Assembly: GCA_019117025.1 (NCBI GenBank)
Contig: DXAM01000029.1
Span: 1 to 36,537 of the forward strand
DNA: 36,537 nucleotides
Source: Candidatus Microbacterium stercoravium
Lineage (GTDB): Bacteria > Actinomycetota > Actinomycetes > Actinomycetales > Microbacteriaceae
Reading direction: 5' to 3'
The notes under the pieces: model-generated
What the model was told of the DNA's origin: nothing
Seen by the model: only the letters and a program-made list of their open reading frames with translations
The model's database searches: none
In this document: positions 27,967 through 36,537 of the stretch, in pieces
Layout: every line of letters begins with the position of its first letter
Numbering within the stretch: position 1 is the first letter of the stretch
Made by a program: the position numbers and the translations under genes

Positions 27967-29976
27967 TCACAGGTCGGGATCGGCGACGTCGAGCCGCACA
28001 GAGAGTGTATTCGCGGGAGTTCGGGATCTGCCCCGTTCGGCGGCACCGCGCGTGCGACGGGATCTGCTCTTCACGGCGGCTTCCACGACGGATGCGCGCA
28101 GGCTGCCCGCAACGGCCGCGCCGCGGGCGTAGTCGAAGCGCACGAGCGCCCGCGCCCGCTTGCGCCCCGACGCATCGGGAAGCGGCACCGGGCCGAGCAC
28201 GGCGTCGGCGGCCAGGCCGGCCGCGTCGGTGCCGAGGCGCACGAGTGCGCGCTCGACCTGGGGCGCATCCCCCTCGACGACCGCCACGCGCACGGCCGGG
28301 GGCATCTTCACCGGTGCGCGCTCGGCGAGCTCGTTGCGGGCATAGGCGGGCTGGCTCCACGTCGCGAGAGCGCGTGCGACGGGCCCCGTGACGCCCACGA
28401 GGTGGGTGACGGCGCCCTCCGCAGCGAGGGCGGCCGCATTCGACCAGCCGCGCAGGCACGTCTCGCCGATGCGCAGTTCGGGCGCCTGCAGCATGCGCTC
28501 GCCGTCGAGCAGCAGGATCGCCCGGTAGCCGTTGGGCGCGACGGGCTCGGCTCCCCGGGTCGCAACGACGAGCGCCGGCGCTTCGTCGATCGTGTGCACG
28601 GGATGCGCACTGTCGGCGACGATCACGCGCACGCCGGGGAAGGCACGCCCCAGTTCGTCGGCCGTGCGCTCGGATCCGCTGGAGGCGAGTCGCACGCTCG
28701 TCGCCTCGCAGGCGGCGCACTGCCAGCCGAGGGCGCCGCGCGCGCACCAGCCGCAGACCGGCGTCGCCCCGCGCGCGGGTGCGTGGAGCGGACCGCCGCA
28801 CGGCACGCAGCGGGCGGGGGCACGGCACTCGGCGCAGACGAGGGTGGGCGCGTAGCCGGGGCGCGCGACCTGCACCAGCACAGGGCCGAGCTCGAGCGCC
28901 TCCCGCGCCGACCGGAACGCCGCCGAGGGGATGCGGCCCGTGTTCGGCGTGTCCTGCGGCGCGGCGATCACCACGCGCGGCGAACGCCGACGTGCGGGGG
29001 CGATCTCACGGGCGAACCCAATCGCCACGAGCCTCTCGACGTCCGACGAACGGGTGTGCCCGCAGAACACCAGCGCCCCGCCGTCGAGGCTCTGCCGGAC
29101 GAGGGCGACATCGCGGGTGTGCACGTAGGGAGCGAGCTGCTCGTCGAACAGCGGATCGCCGTCGTCCCAGATCGCGAGCACTCCGAGATCGGCGACGGGC
29201 GCGTACACGGCCGAGCGGTTGCCGATCACGACGCACGGTTCGTCGCCCGTCGTGCGCAGGTAGGCCCCGTAGCGCTCCTGCGCCGGCTGTTCTGCGTCGA
29301 GGCGCACGACGGCCGACGCGGGCACGATGCCGTCGAACGCCGCGATCAGGCGATCGAGGTCGCGATGGTCGGGCACGGCGATGATCGCGGACGTGCCGCG
29401 CCGCAGCGCGTCGGCGGCGATCGCGGCCATCAGGCGCGCCCACTCGGGGGCGATCCCGGTGATGCCCGGCGGCGCGTCGAGCGCGATGCGCTCGCCCCCG
29501 GCCAGGGCCACGGCGAGCCCCGGGAACTCGGCCATCGCCTCGGCTGGATCCGGAACGGGCTCGGCCTCGGGTGCGCCCCCGCGCGACAGCCACGCCTTCT
29601 CGGCGCGCACCATGCGCCGCGGGATCGCCAGCCGCAGCACGTCGGTCGCGGATCCCGCCGCACGGTCGGCGACGGCCCGCGCCAGGCGGTACAGCCGGTC
29701 GGGCAGGACGACGGCATCGGAGACGACGGTGTCGATCTCGGCGAGCACGCGCTCGGGGTCGGGCTCCTCGCCCACCTCGATGATGTAGCCCTGCAGCACG
29801 CGGCCCGCGCTCTTCAGCGGCACTTTCACACGCACCCCCGGACGTGCGCTGTCTGCGAGCGCCGAGGGGATCTGATAGTCGAAGAGCCGATCGAGCTGCG
29901 GGAGCGGCGTGTCGACGAGGACGCGCGCAATCGGCCGCGGTCCGCGCGGGGCGAGATGCGCCGGATGCTCGGCCAC
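27967..29976 (-). CDS. priA: Primosomal protein N' (PriA), actinobacterial form without helicase motifs
   Basis: This 669-residue protein begins with the PriA 3'-DNA-binding domain (ARVLVDTPLPQLDRLFDYQIP ... PGVRVKVPL) and ends with the family C-terminal domain. It keeps all eight zinc cysteines (CAEC ... CVPC ... CGWC ... CAAC). The Walker A loop is absent, and the DEAH box is replaced by AIWDDGDPLFDEQLAPYVHTRDVAL. This degenerate form is characteristic of actinobacteria, so replication restart may rest on DNA binding and loader recruitment without unwinding. The frame runs on upstream to 30906 through metK by chance. The GTG at 29976, five bases after the metK stop, is the likely start. Confidence 0.9.
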   Translation of the reverse strand: MAEHPAHLAPRGPRPIARVLVDTPLPQLDRLFDYQIPSALADSARPGVRVKVPLKSAGRVLQGYIIEVGEEPDPERVLAEIDTVVSDAVVLPDRLYRLARAVADRAAGSATDVLRLAIPRRMVRAEKAWLSRGGAPEAEPVPDPAEAMAEFPGLAVALAGGERIALDAPPGITGIAPEWARLMAAIAADALRRGTSAIIAVPDHRDLDRLIAAFDGIVPASAVVRLDAEQPAQERYGAYLRTTGDEPCVVIGNRSAVYAPVADLGVLAIWDDGDPLFDEQLAPYVHTRDVALVRQSLDGGALVFCGHTRSSDVERLVAIGFAREIAPARRRSPRVVIAAPQDTPNTGRIPSAAFRSAREALELGPVLVQVARPGYAPTLVCAECRAPARCVPCGGPLHAPARGATPVCGWCARGALGWQCAACEATSVRLASSGSERTADELGRAFPGVRVIVADSAHPVHTIDEAPALVVATRGAEPVAPNGYRAILLLDGERMLQAPELRIGETCLRGWSNAAALAAEGAVTHLVGVTGPVARALATWSQPAYARNELAERAPVKMPPAVRVAVVEGDAPQVERALVRLGTDAAGLAADAVLGPVPLPDASGRKRARALVRFDYARGAAVAGSLRASVVEAAVKSRSRRTRGAAERGRSRTPANTLSVRLDVADPDL

Positions 29977-29981
29977 GGTCC

Positions 29982-31172
29982 CTACAGTCCGACGGCGGCT
30001 CGCAGCGCCTCGACGCGGTCGAGCTTCTCCCACGTGAACTCGGGCAGTTCGCGCCCGAAGTGGCCGTAGGCCGCCGTCTTCGCGTAGATGGGGCGCAGCA
30101 GGTCGAGGTCGCGGATGATGGCGGCGGGACGCAGGTCGAAGACCTCGGAGATCGCCGCGGTGATGCGCTCCTCGGCGACGTGCGCCGTGCCGAACGTCTC
30201 GACGTACAGGCCCACCGGCTGCGCCTTGCCGATCGCGTAGGCGACCTGCACCTCGAGCCGATCGGCGAGGCCCGCAGCGACCGCGTTCTTCGCGACCCAG
30301 CGCATGGCATAGGCCGCAGAGCGGTCGACCTTCGACGGGTCCTTGCCGCTGAACGCTCCGCCGCCATGCCGGGCCGCACCGCCGTACGTGTCGATGATGA
30401 TCTTGCGGCCCGTCAGGCCCGCGTCGGCCTTCGGCCCGCCGAGTTCGAAGCTGCCGGAGGGATTGATGTGCAGCACGAGGTTCGAGGTGTCGAGGCCCGT
30501 CAGCTCGAGCACGGGACGGATCACGACGCGCTCGACGGCCTCGGCGAGGTCGGCCTGTGAGATGTCCGGCGAGTGCTGGGTCGAGAGCACCACCGTCTCG
30601 ACCGTGCGCGGCACCTGACCGTCGTAGCCCAGCGTGACCTGCGTCTTCCCGTCGGGGCGCAGGAAAGCCAACGTGCCCGACTTGCGTGCCTCGGTGAGGC
30701 GCTCGGCCAGCAGGTGCGCGGTCCAGATCGCGGTCGGCATGAACGTCGGGGTCTCGTTCGTCGCGTAGCCGAACATGATGCCCTGGTCGCCGGCGCCCTG
30801 CTGGTCGAGCGCATCGCTGTCGGCACCGGAGCGGTGCTCGGAGCTCGTCGTCACGCCGTCGCCGATCTCCTGCGACTGCTCGCCGACCGAGACCGTGACG
30901 CCGCACGAGTCGGCGTCGAAGCCCATGTCGCTCGAGGTGTATCCGATATCGCGGATCACCGTGCGCACGATCGTCGAGATGTCGGCATAGCCGTCGGTGC
31001 GGATCTCGCCTGCCACGTGCACGAGTCCCGTGGTCACGAGCGTCTCGACCGCGACGCGCGCACCGGGGTCCTGCGTGAGGAGCGCGTCGAGAACGCTGTC
31101 CGAGATCTGGTCGCAGATCTTATCGGGGTGTCCCTCGGTCACGGACTCGGAGGTAAACAGGCGAAGCGACAT
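29982..31172 (-). CDS. metK: S-adenosylmethionine synthetase
   Basis: This 396-residue enzyme makes SAM from ATP and methionine. It shows [24 protein letters not shown] (ATP site His and Asp), the signature [12 protein letters not shown], the phosphate loop [20 protein letters not shown], and [17 protein letters not shown] near the C-terminus. The frame opens upstream at 31211. The ATG at 31172 is chosen because AAGGA lies six bases before it and family proteins begin [12 protein letters not shown] terminator hairpin separates it from rpoZ. No SAM riboswitch is seen in the short leader. Confidence 0.97.
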   Translation of the reverse strand: MSLRLFTSESVTEGHPDKICDQISDSVLDALLTQDPGARVAVETLVTTGLVHVAGEIRTDGYADISTIVRTVIRDIGYTSSDMGFDADSCGVTVSVGEQSQEIGDGVTTSSEHRSGADSDALDQQGAGDQGIMFGYATNETPTFMPTAIWTAHLLAERLTEARKSGTLAFLRPDGKTQVTLGYDGQVPRTVETVVLSTQHSPDISQADLAEAVERVVIRPVLELTGLDTSNLVLHINPSGSFELGGPKADAGLTGRKIIIDTYGGAARHGGGAFSGKDPSKVDRSAAYAMRWVAKNAVAAGLADRLEVQVAYAIGKAQPVGLYVETFGTAHVAEERITAAISEVFDLRPAAIIRDLDLLRPIYAKTAAYGHFGRELPEFTWEKLDRVEALRAAVGL

Positions 31173-31178
31173 GGCGGT

Positions 31179-31183
31179 TCCTT
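31179..31183 (-). promoter_or_regulatory. Shine-Dalgarno that decides the metK start
   Basis: Minus-strand AAGGA followed by ACCGCC and ATG is well spaced. It would lie inside the gene if the upstream ATG at 31211 were used. Confidence 0.7.
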
Positions 31184-31224
31184 GCGGGTCGTGGGAGGAA
31201 GTGGACGACATGAATGATGCCGAA

Positions 31225-31253
31225 AACCTCCGACAGAACTGTTGTCGGAGGTT
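31225..31253 (-). terminator. Rho-independent terminator after rpoZ
   Basis: AACCTCCGACA (31225-31235) pairs perfectly over 11 bp with TGTCGGAGGTT (31243-31253), with a 7-base loop. On the minus strand the stem runs into TTTTC. It lies 21 bases after the rpoZ stop and about 50 bases before metK, so it should separate the carB-pyrF-gmk-rpoZ transcript from metK. Confidence 0.85.
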
Positions 31254-31274
31254 CTCGGGCGGCTCAGAGCGAGA

Positions 31275-31538
31275 TCACTCAGCAGCGCCCGCGGGGCGCA
31301 TGCGCAGCTTGTCCTGGTGGATCTCCCGCAGGGCGATCGACAGCGGCTTGTCCTCGACGGCCGAGTCGACGAGGGGCCCGACGTTGTCGAACAGCGAGCC
31401 CTCCTGGAGATCGGTGTAATAGTCGTTGATCTGACGCGCCCGCTTCGAGCTGTAGATCACGAGCTGGTACTTCGAGTCGACGCGCTCGAGCAGCTCGTCG
31501 ATGGGCGGATCGATGATGCCCTTGTTCTCCGTTGCCAT
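31275..31538 (-). CDS. rpoZ: RNA polymerase omega subunit
   Basis: This 87-residue subunit helps assemble and stabilise RNA polymerase around beta-prime. [34 protein letters not shown] is the conserved core, including the SKRARQI helix. The C-terminal [19 protein letters not shown] matches actinobacterial omega. AGGAGG (31551-31546) lies seven bases before the ATG, the best ribosome site in the window. It follows gmk, the usual bacterial gmk-rpoZ pairing, with 42 bases between. Confidence 0.96.
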   Translation of the reverse strand: MATENKGIIDPPIDELLERVDSKYQLVIYSSKRARQINDYYTDLQEGSLFDNVGPLVDSAVEDKPLSIALREIHQDKLRMRPAGAAE

Positions 31539-31580
31539 AAGACTTCCTCCTGAATCTGCGCGCGAGAATCCCTCAGCGCG

Positions 31581-32480
31581 TTACGCCTGCATCAAGTCTA
31601 CGACCTGCTGCGCCGCCTGTTCGACGTTGTCGTTCACAATGTGGTGATCGAACTCGCCCTTGGCGGCGAGCTCCGCGCGCGCAGTGCGCAGCCGCCGGGC
31701 CCGTTCCTCGTCGTCTTCGGTGCCGCGGCCGACCAGGCGGTTGACGAGCTCGTCCCAGCTGGGCGGCAGCAGGAACACGAGCGTTGCGCGCGGTTCGGAT
31801 GCGCGCACCTGGAACGCGCCCTGCATGTCGATCTCGAGCAGAACCGGTCGTCCCTCGCTGATCGCGCGGTCGATGGGGCCGCGGGGCGTGCCGTAGCGGT
31901 GCGTGCCGTGCACGGTCGCCCACTCGAGCAGCTCGCCGTCGGCGATCATGCGGTCGAACTCCGAATCGTCCACGAAGTAGTAGTGGCGACCGTCCTCCTC
32001 CCCGGGGCGCGGCGCACGCGTCGTCGCCGAGATCGACAGCATGACCTCAGGATGATGGGTCCTGATATGGGTCGCGACCGTGCCCTTGCCCACGGCCGTG
32101 GGGCCCGCGAGCACGACGAGACCGCCGCGCCGGCGCTGCGGCTGCGGGCCGGGGAACCGCGAGTCGAGCCACGTCGTGAGCTCGGCGCGCTGGCGCGCCC
32201 CCAGACCGCCGAGGCGCTTGACGGGCGAGATCTGCAGCTCTTGGAGGATGCGATCGCGCTTTCCCTTGCCGATGGCGGGGAGCGCCGTGAGGAACTCCGT
32301 CACGCGCAGCGTCCCCGCGGGCGATGATGCATCGGCGATCGCGCGGCGCAGCACCTCCTGCGGATCCACGACGCGCGTCGCGATATCGCGCTTCAGTCCG
32401 GCGCGCGCACGGCGGGCGGCGACGGCTTTGCGGGATGCGGCGGCGCGATCGACCTCGGGGGGACGGGCGGCCTCACTCAT
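31581..32480 (-). CDS. gmk: Fusion of actinobacterial integration host factor (mIHF) and guanylate kinase
   Basis: At 299 residues this is about 100 longer than ordinary guanylate kinases (about 190-210). Residues 1-25 are an Ala/Arg-rich tail. Residues 26-106 match the mIHF DNA-binding domain, including LRVTEFLTALPAIGKGKRDRILQELQI with its helix-two-turn-helix, then SPVKRLGGLGARQRAELTTWL. Residues 118-299 are a complete kinase: P-loop GPTAVGKGT (126-134), SATTRAPRPGEEDGRHYYFV for GMP binding, LLEWATVHGTHRYGTP, and VLLEIDMQGAFQVR. In M. tuberculosis mihF and gmk are separate adjacent genes. The pyrF stop overlaps the ATG by eight bases. There is no internal stop or frameshift. Confidence 0.93.
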   Translation of the reverse strand: MSEAARPPEVDRAAASRKAVAARRARAGLKRDIATRVVDPQEVLRRAIADASSPAGTLRVTEFLTALPAIGKGKRDRILQELQISPVKRLGGLGARQRAELTTWLDSRFPGPQPQRRRGGLVVLAGPTAVGKGTVATHIRTHHPEVMLSISATTRAPRPGEEDGRHYYFVDDSEFDRMIADGELLEWATVHGTHRYGTPRGPIDRAISEGRPVLLEIDMQGAFQVRASEPRATLVFLLPPSWDELVNRLVGRGTEDDEERARRLRTARAELAAKGEFDHHIVNDNVEQAAQQVVDLMQA

Positions 32481-33317
32481 GATGATCTTGCTCTCGCGCA
32501 GATCGAGCGTGTTCTTCGATCACGGTCTCAATCCTGTCTGATCCAGCCGAGAGAATGCTCCGGCTCTCGCTCATGATCACCGCCGGCGCCATCGCGCCGA
32601 AGATCCTGCGGGCGTCGGCCGGGCGCGCGCCCTGGTATCCGAAGCCGGGCGCGAGGATCGGCGCGACCGGGGTGAACGGACGGATGCCCGACGCGTGCCA
32701 GTCGACGGTGGCGCCGATGACGAACCCGACGCTCCCCCACTCGCCGTCGGCGACGCACGCGGCGTTGACCGCGGACGCCTCATCGATCACGCGCTGCGCG
32801 ACGGTGCGGGCGTCGGCGTCGGCGGAGCGCTGCAGACCGATTCCCTCCGGGTTGCTCGTCGCGGCGAGCACGAACACGCCTTTGCCGCCGCGGTGGGCGA
32901 GCTCGAACGCGCCCGACAGCGCGCCGACGCCGAGGTACGGGCTCGCCGTCACGGCATCGGCCTCGAGCGGGGAGCCCGGCGTGAGCCACGCGGCCGCATA
33001 GGCGTCCATCGTCGACCCGATGTCGCCGCGCTTCGCGTCGGCGATCACGAGGGTGCCCGACGCGCGCGCCTCTGCGAGCACGCGCTCGAGCGCGGCGAAT
33101 CCCGCGGATCCGTACCGCTCGAAGAACGACACCTGCGGCTTCACGAAGGCGGCGCGTCCGGCCGCCGCCTCGACGACGCGCAGACCGAACTCGCGCGCGC
33201 CCGCCGCGCTCTGCGGCAGGGCCCACTCATCGAGCAGCCCGGGGTGCGGGTCGATTCCGACGCACAGCGGCCCGAACCGGTCGATGCCGGCACGGGCGCG
33301 CTGCCCGAAGGACACCG

Positions 33318-33321
<4 letters not shown>
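32473..33321 (-). CDS. pyrF: Orotidine 5'-phosphate decarboxylase
   Basis: This 282-residue enzyme does the last step of UMP synthesis. It is the longer actinobacterial (PyrF type 2) form. Markers are [32 protein letters not shown], the catalytic signature [19 protein letters not shown] (the Asp-Lys-Asp charge network), and [11 protein letters not shown] near the phosphate site. The GTG start overlaps the carB stop by four bases (GTGA). The end overlaps the gmk ATG by eight bases (ATGAGTGA). The frame remains open upstream through carB by chance. Confidence 0.96.

Positions 33322-36537
<3,216 letters not shown>

Noticed and set aside
27967..29976. priA as a decayed pseudogene because helicase motifs are missing
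   Set aside because: The frame is intact, the zinc cysteines are all kept, and this degenerate form is the norm in actinobacteria.
31173..31224. SAM riboswitch upstream of metK
   Set aside because: Only about 50 bases lie between the rpoZ terminator and metK, too short for a SAM aptamer, and no matching fold is visible.

Overview
The window is high-GC actinobacterial DNA. Gene content and order point to Microbacteriaceae, probably Microbacterium or a close relative. The lineage markers are an ANTAR response regulator beside polA, the Trp-associated membrane protein and HGxxPAAW protein ahead of trpCBA, a helicase-degenerate PriA, and an actinobacterial IHF domain fused to guanylate kinase. 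Most of the window is chromosomal backbone, nearly all on the minus strand. The order pyk, lgt, trpABC and his resembles the hisF-hisI...trpE-trpCBA-lgt-pykA region of Mycobacterium tuberculosis.

Layout from left to right. (1) Positions 1-320 are the end of an integrated mobile element. The 5' part of a large serine recombinase gene runs off the left edge. It lies directly beside a luciferase-like monooxygenase gene that is cut after 83 codons in the middle of a conserved motif. This looks like an attachment-site junction. (2) Positions 600-8700 hold an SGNH hydrolase, an MFS transporter, a DUF885 metallopeptidase, polA, a hotdog thioesterase, the ANTAR regulator pdtaR and a lone RhaU-like mutarotase, followed by tRNA-Leu(CAA). 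(3) Positions 8860-17620 hold pyk, gltD, gltB and lgt. (4) Positions 17667-24341 are a tightly packed, translationally coupled series read rpe-hisE-hisG-hisF-hisI-(Trp membrane protein)-(HGxxPAAW)-trpC-trpB-trpA. trpE is not at its usual place after hisI. (5) Positions 24391-36537 hold an unknown membrane-anchored secreted protein, then rsmB, fmt, priA, metK, rpoZ, the mIHF-gmk fusion, pyrF and a carB cut by the right edge. These are read carB-pyrF-gmk-rpoZ-metK-priA-fmt-rsmB.

The functions are central: carbamoyl phosphate and UMP synthesis, GMP phosphorylation, SAM supply, initiator-tRNA formylation, rRNA methylation, histidine and tryptophan synthesis, glutamate synthesis and lower glycolysis. 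A recurring sequence signal is a TAnnnT hexamer exactly 6-7 nt before the start codon of at least six genes, usually without a usable Shine-Dalgarno. This suggests many leaderless mRNAs. No CRISPR array, insertion sequence or rRNA gene was seen. No wholly new multi-gene system is evident. The strongest leads are the integration junction, the missing trpE, the mIHF-Gmk fusion and the leaderless-promoter pattern. No gene-free stretch exceeds 300 bases; the longest, about 164 bases between pyk and gltD, contains two hairpins.
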